From: CAVYTF01 sp963708205
GTDB taxonomy: Bacteria > Bacteroidota > Bacteroidia > Chitinophagales > Chitinophagaceae
Direction: 5' to 3'
DNA: 64,000 bases
Assembly: GCA_963708205.1 (NCBI GenBank)
Contig: OY970196.1
Coordinates: 1,550,001 to 1,614,000 of the forward strand
Positions 16,446 to 25,625 of this stretch are shown here, piece after piece. Each line of letters starts with the position of its first letter. The first letter of the stretch is position 1. Position numbers and translations under genes: made by a program. The notes under the pieces were generated by a model. That model was given only the letters and a program-made list of their open reading frames with translations. It did no database searches and was not told where the DNA came from.

Positions 16446-16652
16446 ATGTTTACAAGCGATTACGACTTAACAGAAGAAAAATTTCTCGAGAAATATCTTG
16501 AATGTTTTGGCAGAACAAATGAAATTGAATTGTACTTAAAGCTTAGATACAATTACGTGCATAAGATCGGAAATATTAGTTCTGAGCAAGTTTCTAAGGC
16601 TTATATGGATACTGATTTAATAGACAGTAAATCGTTTACTAAGAAAAAGTAA
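16446..16652 (+). CDS. Small hypothetical protein, 68 aa
   Basis: The ATG at 16446 lies 17 nt after the DGQHR gene. The protein begins MFTSDYDLTEEKFLEKYLE and is acidic with a basic end. No family is recognised. Confidence 0.5.
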   Translation: MFTSDYDLTEEKFLEKYLECFGRTNEIELYLKLRYNYVHKIGNISSEQVSKAYMDTDLIDSKSFTKKK

Positions 16653-16752
16653 GATTACCCCTGTCACAAATTGTTACATCCTTATTTCATAAGGGTTTAG
16701 CCGGGATATTAGTAGGGATAGGGGCAGTAGTAGCATTCGAAAAATAAAAAAT

Positions 16753-16773
16753 AGAGTAGAAATACTCTTTTTT
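16753..16773 (+). terminator. Rho-independent terminator after the replication genes
   Basis: The perfect stem AGAGTA-GAAA-TACTCT is followed by five more Ts. It closes the replication transcript before the repeat cluster. Confidence 0.65.
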
Positions 16774-16812
16774 AACGCATTATCGGCAATTTTTCTAACA
16801 ACCTAAAAACCT

Positions 16813-17018
16813 GTTACACTTGTTACAAATAGTTACGCAAAATAAAGGAAACATAAGACTGGTAAATGTTTCAGCTTGTAACAGGATTTTTATAAATCGC
16901 CGGAAATGGGTGTTCCTGTCACAACTTGTAACAAACTGTTACAATTTGTTACAAATCCTGTTACACCTTTTGTTACACTCCAAATAAGTAAGGATGAATG
17001 AGTTATAAAATTTGTAAC
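16813..17018. repeat. GTTACA/TGTAAC iteron-like cluster
   Basis: GTTACA occurs at 16813, 16822, 16938, 16948, 16960 and 16972. The reverse complement TGTAAC occurs at 16877, 16927 and 17013. One more GTTACA lies at 16673. Four forward copies are 10-12 bp apart, so they sit on one face of the helix. The area is AT-rich and non-coding (16653-17059). Candidate roles are a replication origin bound by a phage initiator, or a multi-site operator for the gene at 17060. Confidence 0.6.
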
Positions 17019-17059
17019 AAAAACGACTAAAAAATCTGAAACCGCAGAAAAAAATAGTA

Positions 17060-17569
17060 ATGAATTTATTTGAAAAAAATGGAGCTTGTTTTAGCGAATG
17101 CAAAAGGTATCGATACTCACTATGGAGAATTTGGGATAATACCAAACCGATTGTAATGTTCATAGGATTAAATCCATCGACGGCAACCGAAGCAAAGGAT
17201 GACCCCACAATCCGGAAAGTAAAAAGATTTGCATTCGATTGGAATTTTGGTGGAGTATATATGCTAAATCTTTTTGCATTTATATCAACCGATCCGAATG
17301 CCTTATTACTTGAACCTATTGAAAAAATTGGTTTTTATAATAATTATTTTTTAAAAGAATATTCTGCAAAAGCTCAAGAAATAATTTTTGCCTGGGGAAA
17401 TTTTAAAGCCGCAGAAGAACGAGCAAAGGATGTAATAAAAATGTTCCCTTCTGCAAAAGCTTTACATATTAATAAAAACGGAAGTCCAAAACATCCTCTT
17501 TATTGTAAATCATCTATCACATTGAAAAATTTTCAAAATGGAAACAACTACTCTTCCTCTTCAACTTGA
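17060..17569 (+). CDS. DUF1643 family protein
   Basis: The 169-aa protein has the family pattern CKRYRYSLWRIWDNTKPIVM, FIGLNPSTATEAKDDPTIR, GGVYMLNLFAF and AWGNF. DUF1643 proteins are common in phages and mobile elements and probably act on nucleobases or nucleic acids, but no reaction is established. The gene directly follows the iteron-like cluster and overlaps the next gene by 32 nt. Confidence 0.85.
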   Translation: MNLFEKNGACFSECKRYRYSLWRIWDNTKPIVMFIGLNPSTATEAKDDPTIRKVKRFAFDWNFGGVYMLNLFAFISTDPNALLLEPIEKIGFYNNYFLKEYSAKAQEIIFAWGNFKAAEERAKDVIKMFPSAKALHINKNGSPKHPLYCKSSITLKNFQNGNNYSSSST

Positions 17570-17948
17570 AGGCATCAGCCGTGAAATTGCAGCTATTGAA
17601 CATCCCATGTATAAAACAATAACCTGGGAAACAAATTTTAATAATAAAATGGTCTGTGATGCTTTTGTGCACATAGATATTGCGCCCAGGAGAAAGCCAT
17701 TGCACAGTGAACTTGACAGAACCATTGTGGAAATACGAACGGCTGATCAAAGTCATCCACCCACAAAGAATCGCTTGTATGATATGCTTTTCATTCCTTT
17801 CAAAGAATTGAGTGATCAATTAGCTTTCAGCAGCCATGGCATGACAGCAATGGAGCTGGCAAATTATTTTTTTAATAAACATCAATCAGAAAACTTTTCA
17901 TGGAACACGGAGGTTGCCATTTATTTTTATTTGAAGTTTAAGGTTTAG
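17538..17948 (+). CDS. Hypothetical phage protein, 136 aa
   Basis: It starts within the end of the DUF1643 gene, implying coupled translation. The sequence (METTTLPLQLEGISREIAAI at the start) is mixed alpha/beta. It lacks recognised motifs, membrane segments or a signal peptide. Confidence 0.55.
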   Translation: METTTLPLQLEGISREIAAIEHPMYKTITWETNFNNKMVCDAFVHIDIAPRRKPLHSELDRTIVEIRTADQSHPPTKNRLYDMLFIPFKELSDQLAFSSHGMTAMELANYFFNKHQSENFSWNTEVAIYFYLKFKV

Positions 17949-17992
17949 AAAAAGGTTTATTATTAACTAAATCCTTAATTTGCATTCCCATA

Positions 17993-18526
17993 ATGGGAAG
18001 AAACTATTCTATCCAAATTCCTACGAAGCCATATCTAAAAAAGTACCTGCAAAGCCTTTACGGCAACCCGGTTGTTTTTTATGCAAAAAATTATTTTGGC
18101 GTAACAGTTTTATCGCTTATGCAGCGGAAATTTTTTTTCAGGCAAAATGAAACCTTCGTTCACAAAGCTTTCGACAGGTACACGCAGCAACTTGACATAG
18201 AATTTCCGTATTGGTGGATGAAGCAAAGCCATTTTCCGCAGGATATACCTGTGCAAAATATTTTGATATTGAATAAATTATTTGAAGAAAGATTTGAAGA
18301 AGATCTTTACAGCTACGTTTTGTTTTCTGCGGCATCAGGTGCTGAAATAAAAGCGGCCATGGAAAGTTTTTGCATGATCTATAACATAGAGATACCGGAA
18401 GACATCAGTTATGATGCGCTAAAGAAAAAAGAATTCAGGCATCGCAAAGAAAAATCAAAAAACTTTATTGCAAAACTGTCCCCTGAAAAAATACATCCTG
18501 TAAAAATTTTTAAGCATCCAAAATAA
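17993..18526 (+). CDS. Conserved hypothetical of Bacteroidota mobile elements
   Basis: The 177-aa protein begins MGRNYSIQIPTKPYLKKYLQ, an opening shared by hypothetical proteins of Bacteroidota prophages and conjugative elements. Its central part is helical and the C-terminus basic (KKKEFRHRKEKSK). It may be a DNA-binding regulator at the early/late boundary, but that is only inference. The first ACTGTCCTTT motif begins at its stop codon. Confidence 0.55.
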   Translation: MGRNYSIQIPTKPYLKKYLQSLYGNPVVFYAKNYFGVTVLSLMQRKFFFRQNETFVHKAFDRYTQQLDIEFPYWWMKQSHFPQDIPVQNILILNKLFEERFEEDLYSYVLFSAASGAEIKAAMESFCMIYNIEIPEDISYDALKKKEFRHRKEKSKNFIAKLSPEKIHPVKIFKHPK

Positions 18527-18567
18527 CTGTCCTTTCTCATGAAATCACTTCTGCGCACATTCGCATA

Positions 18568-19368
18568 ATGTATCAAAGCGGTTATAAAAAAACTGGCAAT
18601 TTTCCTTTTAATTATTCATTCGTTGCAGGCATCTGTAAATTTTGGTTTATTGAAAAAGATAAGGTTACAGGATTGCCTCCTATTGATCCGCAGACACAAT
18701 ACTTAAATGGAGAGCCTGCATTGGTTGATGGCGCTTCTTGGTATGGTCCTGTTTTGGTGCCTGACAGTCAGCTTGGATTTGATGAACAACTGAATGTTTC
18801 TTCTGCCGGCATTTATTACAAACAATCTGTTTCTGGCTTTTATCCAGGAGACTCAGGCACTGGAAGAATAAATCTCGAGAACATGCCCTACTATCAATTT
18901 TTGATTGTAGGGAAAATGCGCGCAAGTGGTTTGTACTTGTTGATAGGTGATAATGATAACGGCGCTGATTTTTCGCAGGAATATATGAGCGGTGTCGGCG
19001 CTGATGATACACCGGGTACAAAATTTTCTTTCATCAATAACTCCATAAAAAAGGCTTTAATACTTGACTCTTTCGAAGGTGCAGATGTTACACCTGTTAT
19101 TCCTGGAAGCGTTGTAACGCCTCCTGTAATTGGTGGAAATGATGAAGAAATTATATTCTTCACTGATGTTGCTGAAGTAGTAATTGCGTGGAATAGTGAC
19201 AGAGCTGCACGCTTTGGACAAATGCCTCTGATTGAAGTTTGGAGCACTGATGATGTACAGCCAACACTTGAAAATGTTCCTGTTTATTGCGACGCTCCGC
19301 CACCAGCAATGACACAACTAACCGTAAATCTTACCGGTCCATCTTCTGGCTTTGTCGTTATAAAATAA
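18568..19368 (+). CDS. Putative virion protein
   Basis: The 266-aa protein opens the late region. It is beta-rich with repeated Gly/Pro loops. Segment IIFFTDVAEVVIAWNSDRAARFGQMPLIEVWS resembles a recurrent module of Bacteroidota phage appendage proteins. It ends LTVNLTGPSSGFVVIK. There is no signal peptide. It is only 4 nt from the fibre gene downstream, which suggests a shared role in the tail tip or head decoration. Confidence 0.5.
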   Translation: MYQSGYKKTGNFPFNYSFVAGICKFWFIEKDKVTGLPPIDPQTQYLNGEPALVDGASWYGPVLVPDSQLGFDEQLNVSSAGIYYKQSVSGFYPGDSGTGRINLENMPYYQFLIVGKMRASGLYLLIGDNDNGADFSQEYMSGVGADDTPGTKFSFINNSIKKALILDSFEGADVTPVIPGSVVTPPVIGGNDEEIIFFTDVAEVVIAWNSDRAARFGQMPLIEVWSTDDVQPTLENVPVYCDAPPPAMTQLTVNLTGPSSGFVVIK

Positions 19369-19372
19369 ACTT

Positions 19373-22354
19373 ATGAAAAACTATCTTTTATCGCTTTCTT
19401 TTTTGTTCACTGCATTAGTTTGTAATGCACAATTTCAGCGCACAAATAATATTATTGGCGACAGCATTCATTTGTTCTCGCGATCGGGAACTGGCGCAGG
19501 TGTTCGCGTACATGGCACTTTTAAATCAGATCAGGAAATTATCAATGCATTCAATGATAGCCTGCATGCGCCAAGAAATGAAGGCGGCATGTTTTACGAT
19601 TACACAAAAAAAGCATTATTCATTTTTGATGGTACAGAGTTTAAAGCATTCACGATTGCAGAACCTGTAAACCCTTTGATGTTTGGTCCTGCAACATGGG
19701 ACAGCACTTATGATTGGGCTCCTGCTTTTAATGCTGCGATATCTTATGCGCAGCAACACGGCGGCAAGGTTTTATTGAGTGCCGGCGGAAAATCTTTTTA
19801 TATCAGAGATACTGTATTCATGCTCCATGGTGCCGATTTTGAAGTAAGCAAAGCTGACAGTGTTGTAGCAGGTGCAGATCATTTTGCCATGTTTGAAATG
19901 GAAGGAATGAACACATTGAACGCTTCATTATATACGAATGGACATAATGCAATCGGTGTTTATTACAATGGACGTTTCAATTTTCTTTCGGGAAAAAATA
20001 TGAAGATTGATGTTCTTATAACAGGCAAAAGTAGCGGCAATGGAGAGAAAGGAATTGTGATTTATGCTGATGGAAATTATGCTTATGGAGTTGGTGGCAG
20101 CACGGTAAGTTACATGCGTGATAACAAAGTAAACATTCACAATGTTGATACAGCAATTTGGGAAAATGCACTTCGCTTAGGAACCTGTAATAACAATAAA
20201 TTTTATGGCGCTCTTGGCAGCAACATGCGTGATATACTTATTACCGTTGATACAGCTCACGGAATTAATGCACAAAAATCTTCCGCAGATTTCTTTACTT
20301 GGGAAGGCCCGATAACATCTTCTGTTGATACAAAAACAATGATCGAATGCCGCGGTGTAGTTACCAAAGGTGAGTATGACGGAAAAGGAGAAGATGGTGC
20401 AAGACATTTGACTTTAAGTCAAAGGTGGCTTGTAATATTCGATGCAAATACAAGCCAAAATGTGGTTGAAAATTTTGCAGGATTAAGATCTGATTTTATT
20501 TATAACATTGGTGATTGCAATGAGTTTCATAATAACGGCGGCACTTTGATGGGCGGCTTTATGACTTCATCAATAACTAGTGTTGGCTTTCACAGTTCTA
20601 TTCCCCGCGTAGCAGGCACTCAGGATAACTGGAACACAGGTGCGACGCAAAAATTTACTGTAACAACAACAGCAACAAACCCAGGAGCAACTGCAAATCT
20701 TTATAAACTTTTTGATAATGATGCAACCACAACATGCCCATTTACAGGATGCAACGGAGCAATGCAATCAGTAACTATTACTTATCCAACGCCTGTGCAA
20801 ACGCCATATATATTCCAGGTATTACAAACAAAAGGAGTGTTGAAAGCGGATCATATAAAGATTGTTGTGCATGATGTTGATTCCGGTTATATAACTGTCA
20901 TTGATACAGAAGATCCATTAGCTGGTACAGTGGGGCAACAATTCAATAATGTAGAGTTGCTTGCTGATGGATTTGGAAAAATTGTAAGCCCCGACGGAAC
21001 AAAAACTTATGACATAGGATACATAGATCAAGTTATATATTCTTTTGGAAATTTTGTAACTAATCAGGATACCGTATCGTTTGCAGAGTTAGGAATGGGC
21101 GCGCCGCAAGTGCCGGCAGATGTGTTTTTATTTACGTGTGGTAAAGCAGCTAATATGCATCAGCCAATTGATTTAGGAAATTTTAATATCAATAATCTTG
21201 CAGATCCTACAACTGCACAACAGGCAGCCACAAAGGCTTATGTTGATGCGCATTCAGGTGGCGGCGGAGGTGGTACTCTAACAGGTGTTACCGGTACGGC
21301 ACCTATTTCATCAAGCGGAGGCACTACACCTGTAATAAGTATTTCACAAGCCACAACATCAACAAACGGTTATTTAACATCAACGGATTGGAACACATTT
21401 AATGGTAAGCAAAATAATTTAGGATTTACTCCTTATAATGCAACAAATCCAAATGCATATATTTCATTAACTGCACTATCTGCAACTTCACCATTATTTT
21501 ATAATAATGCAACAGGTGTTATCAGTTCGCAGGCTGCAACGACATCACAGAATGGTTATTTAACATCAACGGACTGGAACACATTTAATGGCAAATTAAG
21601 TTCTGTAAATAATTCAAATTGGAGCGGAACCGCGTTATCTCTTACTAACGGCGGCAATGGAGGAATAAGTTCAGCAACCTTAGGAGATATTTGGTATGGC
21701 AGCGGCACAAATACAATGGCTGCGCTTCCCGGCAATACCTCAACTTCTAAGAAGGTATTAACGCAAACCGGAAGTGGAACATTTTCATCTACGCCAAGTT
21801 GGGGAACGCTTTCAACTTCAGACATCACAGGATTAGGAAGCATGGCAACACAATCTGCAAGCGCAGTAACAATAACAGGTGGCACTGCAATCGGTATAAC
21901 AAGATTTGGTATGCCACAAAGCAATGCAAGTCCCACTAATTATGATGGATGGCTTGATCTTACTTCAAAATCATTTTTTGCTCAACTTGGCGGCTCTACA
22001 TTTTCTGTTCAGCTTACAGAAATTCCGGGCACACCAACAGTTGCAGTAAACACAACAAATGCAGGCACCGGCGCAACTGCATCAATAACGAAAGGTGATG
22101 ATAATACTTTCCAGGTAAGTATTACTACAGGCACCGGAACACTAGTAGCAAGCTCTGTTTATGCAACTGTAACGCTTGGAACTGCTAAAAGTGCATCATT
22201 AATTCCTACATGGTCGGCTGCATCTTCCAATGTAAATACAAAAAACTGGGGAGTTGACGGAACAAGTTCTTCAACAATGGATATCTCTGTAGGAACAGCA
22301 GCGGCAGCCACTTCCACTACTTATAAATTCAACATTCAACTGAAACAAAAATAA
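19373..22354 (+). CDS. Large tail-fibre/beta-helix protein with Sec signal peptide
   Basis: The 993-aa protein begins with a signal peptide, MKNYLLSLSFLFTALVCNAQ, cleaved after NAQ or similar. Residues about 105-400 resemble a pectate-lyase-like right-handed beta helix (WAPAFNAAISYAQQHGGKVLLSAGG). A middle domain (about 415-560) may be a carbohydrate-binding sandwich. From about 640 come structural repeats, including two copies of NGYLTSTDWNTFNGK, a motif frequent in phage fibres. The C-terminal about 150 residues form a beta-rich tip. It is likely a receptor-binding or glycan-degrading fibre. An export signal on a virion protein is unusual. Confidence 0.7.
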   Translation: MKNYLLSLSFLFTALVCNAQFQRTNNIIGDSIHLFSRSGTGAGVRVHGTFKSDQEIINAFNDSLHAPRNEGGMFYDYTKKALFIFDGTEFKAFTIAEPVNPLMFGPATWDSTYDWAPAFNAAISYAQQHGGKVLLSAGGKSFYIRDTVFMLHGADFEVSKADSVVAGADHFAMFEMEGMNTLNASLYTNGHNAIGVYYNGRFNFLSGKNMKIDVLITGKSSGNGEKGIVIYADGNYAYGVGGSTVSYMRDNKVNIHNVDTAIWENALRLGTCNNNKFYGALGSNMRDILITVDTAHGINAQKSSADFFTWEGPITSSVDTKTMIECRGVVTKGEYDGKGEDGARHLTLSQRWLVIFDANTSQNVVENFAGLRSDFIYNIGDCNEFHNNGGTLMGGFMTSSITSVGFHSSIPRVAGTQDNWNTGATQKFTVTTTATNPGATANLYKLFDNDATTTCPFTGCNGAMQSVTITYPTPVQTPYIFQVLQTKGVLKADHIKIVVHDVDSGYITVIDTEDPLAGTVGQQFNNVELLADGFGKIVSPDGTKTYDIGYIDQVIYSFGNFVTNQDTVSFAELGMGAPQVPADVFLFTCGKAANMHQPIDLGNFNINNLADPTTAQQAATKAYVDAHSGGGGGGTLTGVTGTAPISSSGGTTPVISISQATTSTNGYLTSTDWNTFNGKQNNLGFTPYNATNPNAYISLTALSATSPLFYNNATGVISSQAATTSQNGYLTSTDWNTFNGKLSSVNNSNWSGTALSLTNGGNGGISSATLGDIWYGSGTNTMAALPGNTSTSKKVLTQTGSGTFSSTPSWGTLSTSDITGLGSMATQSASAVTITGGTAIGITRFGMPQSNASPTNYDGWLDLTSKSFFAQLGGSTFSVQLTEIPGTPTVAVNTTNAGTGATASITKGDDNTFQVSITTGTGTLVASSVYATVTLGTAKSASLIPTWSAASSNVNTKNWGVDGTSSSTMDISVGTAAAATSTTYKFNIQLKQK
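21368..21591 (+). repeat. 38-bp direct repeat in the fibre gene
   Basis: The copies at 21368-21405 and 21554-21591 differ by one base (C/T). They start GGTTATTTAACATCAACGGA and encode GYLTSTDWNTFNG. The 186-bp unit suggests internal duplication of a fibre shaft module, a site where recombination could change fibre length. Confidence 0.8.
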
Positions 22355-22404
22355 CTGTCCTTTCTGAAGAAGTTTTATTGAAACATTTTTACACTCACTA
22401 ATTT
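22354..22404 (+). repeat. Intergenic ACTGTCCTTT repeat, copy 2
   Basis: ACTGTCCTTTCTGAAGA... and then ..AAACATTTTTACA occur here. The same order appears at 22826 (copy 3) before the next gene. Shorter copies are at 18526, 30851 and 43798. All lie at starts of late genes or gene groups, so it may be a phage-specific transcription or processing signal. Confidence 0.5.
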
Positions 22405-22425
22405 TTTCTTTTAAAAACACTAGCT

Positions 22426-22812
22426 ATGAAAAACCTTTTTTGCTTACTTATTTTTTGTGCTGTTGCTTTAGCTTCTCATGCGCAAATAGTAAACACAGTA
22501 ACGCTTTCTAAAACAACGCTAACCGCTCCGGATAATGCAACCGGCGTTTTGTACATTGATAAAACTGTGCAAAGCGTAGAAGTGCAGCTCAGCAAAACAA
22601 GCGGCACCGTTGCAGGCACTGTAACGCTGCAAGGCTCTGTGGATGGTACCAACTATGATGTGTTGAATACTTTAACGCTGGCAGACCAGGCACTCAACCG
22701 AAAGACAATGGCGCTGCCCGTGCCTTTAATTTATGCGCATTATAAAATAGTGTTTGCGACAACCGGAACAAGCGTGTCAACAGTTGCAGCCTGGACGGTG
22801 CGAAGAAATTAA
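22426..22812 (+). CDS. Small secreted beta-rich protein in late operon
   Basis: The 128-aa protein has a clear signal peptide MKNLFCLLIFCAVALASHAQ. The mature part is a small beta sandwich-like domain (SVEVQLSKTSGTVAGTVTLQ, NYDVLNTLTLADQALN). It lies between the fibre and the prohead protease. It could be a virion accessory, a surface-exclusion protein or a lysogen-expressed moron. Confidence 0.55.
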   Translation: MKNLFCLLIFCAVALASHAQIVNTVTLSKTTLTAPDNATGVLYIDKTVQSVEVQLSKTSGTVAGTVTLQGSVDGTNYDVLNTLTLADQALNRKTMALPVPLIYAHYKIVFATTGTSVSTVAAWTVRRN

Positions 22813-22867
22813 TGAATAGAAAACAACTGTCCTTTTTGAAGACAGGATATTAAAACATTTTTACATC

Positions 22868-24127
22868 GTGGATCGGAAGATATTATTCGAAGCTTTAAAA
22901 AGTACATGGCTGATAACGCCCGAAGCTGCTGATAATTATTTTTTGATGCTCGAAAAGTTCTTTGCAGGCGAAACAAATATTTTCCAGGAGAAAGAGCAGG
23001 AAGTGATGTTTATGGTGAATGCTGAAGGCAAACGCATAACAACTTCTGCTGATGCGCAAAACAATGGAATTGCAGTTATAAATCTCGATGGTCCGGTAAT
23101 GAAAAATGATTACTGCGGCGCACCGGGAACACAAAGCCTGATGCAGGCATTGCAACAGGCAAATGATAATCCCGCAGTTACAGGAATTGTACTCCAGATA
23201 GATTCTCCCGGTGGTTCAGTTGACGGCACACAGCAATTTGCGAATGCAATTAAAAACAGCGCAAAGCCTGTGGTGGCTTATATCAACGGCATGATGGCAA
23301 GTGCAGCCATGTGGATCGGCTCTGCTGCTTCACAAAGAATTGCAAGTTCTGAAACTGATGATATCGGTTCAATCGGTACGATGGCAAAGTGGAGAGATTA
23401 CAAAGACTTGCATGCCGCAAAAGGAATAAAAACGCATGAAGTGTATGCGACAAACTCCACTGATAAAAATAAAATATTTCGCGAAGCAGAAGGTAATAAT
23501 CCGGAAGGCAAAAGCAATTATGAGCCACTGCAAAAAACTTATCTCGATCCTGTTAATGATATTTTCACCAATACCATTCAGCAGAATCTTCCGAATGCAG
23601 ATCCAACAGTTTTGAGCGGGAAATTATATCCGGCGCAGGAAGCAAAGAAAAAAGGTTTGATCGATAAGATAGGAACTTTTCAGGATGCAGTAAAAAGCGC
23701 ACACAAACTTGGTAAACAAAAAACACAAACACAAAAAAATAATTCTATGAAATGGTCTAAAGTTCTTTCATTTTTAGGTATCACTTCAGCAGTGAATAAT
23801 GCAGATGAAGTAAAGGTTACTGACGCGCAGCTTGATAATATGGAAGCTGTAATCAACGAACGCGATTCATTGAAAACATCAAATGATTCTTTGAAAATAG
23901 AAATTGAAGCATTGAAAAAAACCGCAGGTGAAAACAAAACTGCGATTGAGGCAAAAGAAGAAGAAATAATAAAATTGAATGCTGAAGTTGCAAAGCTTAG
24001 CAAAGAAGATGGCGCTCCTTTTTCTTCAGGACCTGACCCGAAAAAAAATACCGCAGCTTATAAAAGCAAAGAGCTCAAAGAGTCTATGGAGATGAATTTT
24101 CAGCAGGAAATTTTAAGCCGTTTATAA
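22868..24127 (+). CDS. Prohead protease (S49/ClpP-like) fused to scaffold
   Basis: This is the 419-aa head maturation protease with GTG start. IVLQIDSPGGSVDG (about 98-111) and NGMMASAAMWIGSAA (about 139-153, Ser nucleophile) match SppA/S49 phage proteases. K in AAKGIKTHEVY region is the likely general base. Residues about 290-419 are a scaffold: coiled coil (LDNMEAVINERDSLKTSND.., ..EEEIIKLNAEVAKLS) and an end helix. In-frame ATG 23747 (MKWSKVLSFLGIT) sits after an A-rich stretch and may start a separate scaffold, as in lambda C/Nu3. The major capsid gene follows. Confidence 0.85.
   Translation: MDRKILFEALKSTWLITPEAADNYFLMLEKFFAGETNIFQEKEQEVMFMVNAEGKRITTSADAQNNGIAVINLDGPVMKNDYCGAPGTQSLMQALQQANDNPAVTGIVLQIDSPGGSVDGTQQFANAIKNSAKPVVAYINGMMASAAMWIGSAASQRIASSETDDIGSIGTMAKWRDYKDLHAAKGIKTHEVYATNSTDKNKIFREAEGNNPEGKSNYEPLQKTYLDPVNDIFTNTIQQNLPNADPTVLSGKLYPAQEAKKKGLIDKIGTFQDAVKSAHKLGKQKTQTQKNNSMKWSKVLSFLGITSAVNNADEVKVTDAQLDNMEAVINERDSLKTSNDSLKIEIEALKKTAGENKTAIEAKEEEIIKLNAEVAKLSKEDGAPFSSGPDPKKNTAAYKSKELKESMEMNFQQEILSRL
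23747..24127 (+). CDS. Possible nested scaffold protein (internal start)
   Basis: The ATG at 23747 is in frame with the protease and preceded by an A-rich leader like those of other genes in this phage. The 126-aa product would be just the coiled-coil scaffold domain. Nested scaffolds from protease genes are known in lambda-like phages; here it is inferred. Confidence 0.35.
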   Translation: MKWSKVLSFLGITSAVNNADEVKVTDAQLDNMEAVINERDSLKTSNDSLKIEIEALKKTAGENKTAIEAKEEEIIKLNAEVAKLSKEDGAPFSSGPDPKKNTAAYKSKELKESMEMNFQQEILSRL

Positions 24128-24167
24128 AAAAGTTTTACAAAATACCAACCTATAAAAAACCCATTGT

Positions 24168-25139
24168 ATGTCAATTAATGTATCAGATATAATAACGCAA
24201 TTTGGAGCGTATTATAAAGCAGGAAGCGATAACGCTGCAAACCTCCGCAACAAGTTGTATGCGCCAAGTGAAACAGCAGCCTTCTTTCAAAACAGGCCAA
24301 CGAGCGATACGATTTATCGCGGCACTTATGCAAGTCTTGACCGTGTGGTACAGCCATTTCAGAAAGCGTTTACGCCAATAGGAGCTATCACATTCGAGCC
24401 AAACTCTTTCAACTTATACGAATTGAAAATTGACAAGAACGAAACGCCTGATGATCTTGCTGCAACGTATGAAGGTTTCCTGGCAGACCTTGATACAAAT
24501 GATCGGACACAATGGCCTTTTGTACGGTGGTTAATTGATAACCACATCATGCCGAAAAAAGATGAAGATCTTGAAATCAACGAATATTTTACAGGCATCT
24601 ATGCTGCACCAACTCCCGGAACTGCAGGCGCTGCAGGAACAGCTATGAATGGCTTGAAAAAAACCATCACTGATTACAATACCGGTGGACGCACCAACCT
24701 TGGCAACGGACCAATTGCAATGGGTGCACCGGCAGATGATCCTTCTGATTTTGTCGTACAAATTGAAAGTTTTGCTGCCTCAATTCCAAAAATATTACGC
24801 CCGAAAATTGATTTTATTTTTATGAATCAGGATTTGGGTTTGCGTTATAAGCAGGGAAAAAAGAAGTTGTACAATACTTATTATGCCGCAGAATCTGATC
24901 TCTTGACCGTTTCCTTATTTCCAAATATGGTAGTGCAACCCTTGACCAGCATGGGTGAAAGCAATATGATCTGGACTTCTATTCCAACAAACAGGATACG
25001 CCCGCAGAAGCGCCCGAACAGTGGCAATGCATTGGAAGTAAAGGAATTTAGCCCACGCCAGGTTTCCATGTTCGGTGATTGGTGGGAAGCATTGAATTTT
25101 GAAGTTCCTGAGTATGTAATTTCCAACGATCAAGAGTAA
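24168..25139 (+). CDS. Major capsid protein (probable HK97 fold)
   Basis: The 323-aa protein directly follows the protease-scaffold. The helical N-terminus (about 1-60) gives way to a mixed alpha/beta body containing FIFMNQDLGLRYKQGKKKLYNTYY and ending FGDWWEALNFEVPEYVISNDQE. Size and gene order fit an HK97-type capsid protein. The leader ACCTATAAAAAACC before the start is repeated before 25626, as expected of strongly expressed virion genes. Identification rests on synteny more than on residues. Confidence 0.7.
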   Translation: MSINVSDIITQFGAYYKAGSDNAANLRNKLYAPSETAAFFQNRPTSDTIYRGTYASLDRVVQPFQKAFTPIGAITFEPNSFNLYELKIDKNETPDDLAATYEGFLADLDTNDRTQWPFVRWLIDNHIMPKKDEDLEINEYFTGIYAAPTPGTAGAAGTAMNGLKKTITDYNTGGRTNLGNGPIAMGAPADDPSDFVVQIESFAASIPKILRPKIDFIFMNQDLGLRYKQGKKKLYNTYYAAESDLLTVSLFPNMVVQPLTSMGESNMIWTSIPTNRIRPQKRPNSGNALEVKEFSPRQVSMFGDWWEALNFEVPEYVISNDQE

Positions 25140-25199
25140 AATCTATGTTCACAAGGCTTCACAATCTTTCATAATTGTGAAGCATCAAAATAAAAGTTT

Positions 25200-25595
25200 A
25201 TGGCTGAAGAAACACAGGATGTATCAGCACTTCAAAAGCAAGTGGCTGAACTTACAAAACAGTTGGATGATAAAGATAAAGCACTTGCTGAGCTTTCAAC
25301 CCAGTTTGCTGAAAAAGAAAGTGAATTGCAGAAAACTTACCAGGTAAATGAAAGCCTTAGTTTGGAAATTGAAAAGCTGACTGCGGTTGCCAACAGTGTA
25401 AACGCATTACCGGCTCCCAAAGGCAAGATAATTTTATCTGATTATGGTTTTGAAAGCGGTGGCAAAAGATATGGATTTCGTTATGCAGCCATGACAATTG
25501 GCAAGCAGAAAATAACGCCTGTTGAAGTTGTAGCAGATGAAACATTGCAAAAAAAATTGATTGACACTAACAGCGGGATGATCTACGTAAAATAA
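25200..25595 (+). CDS. Head-region protein with coiled-coil N-terminus
   Basis: Residues 1-65 of the 131-aa protein form a coiled coil (LQKQVAELTKQLDDKDKALAE). Residues about 75-131 form a small beta domain (GKIILSDYGFESGGKRYGFRY). It sits between capsid and the next virion gene and could be a decoration or head-completion protein. Confidence 0.5.
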   Translation: MAEETQDVSALQKQVAELTKQLDDKDKALAELSTQFAEKESELQKTYQVNESLSLEIEKLTAVANSVNALPAPKGKIILSDYGFESGGKRYGFRYAAMTIGKQKITPVEVVADETLQKKLIDTNSGMIYVK

Positions 25596-25625
25596 TTTTC
25601 TTAAACAACCTATAAAAAACCTACC

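Noticed and set aside
16813..17018. Repeats considered as a CRISPR array
   Set aside because: The repeated unit is only 6-8 bp, occurs in both orientations and has spacers of 3-6 bp among the closest copies. No cas gene is present. It fits iterons or operators.
21368..21591. Fibre-gene repeat considered as a second variable repeat
   Set aside because: The two copies differ by a single C/T change and do not resemble the template repeat. It is a structural protein repeat.
21556..21936. 126-codon minus-strand open frame within the fibre gene
   Set aside because: It is an antisense shadow of a low-complexity Ser/Thr-rich region and has no protein-like features.
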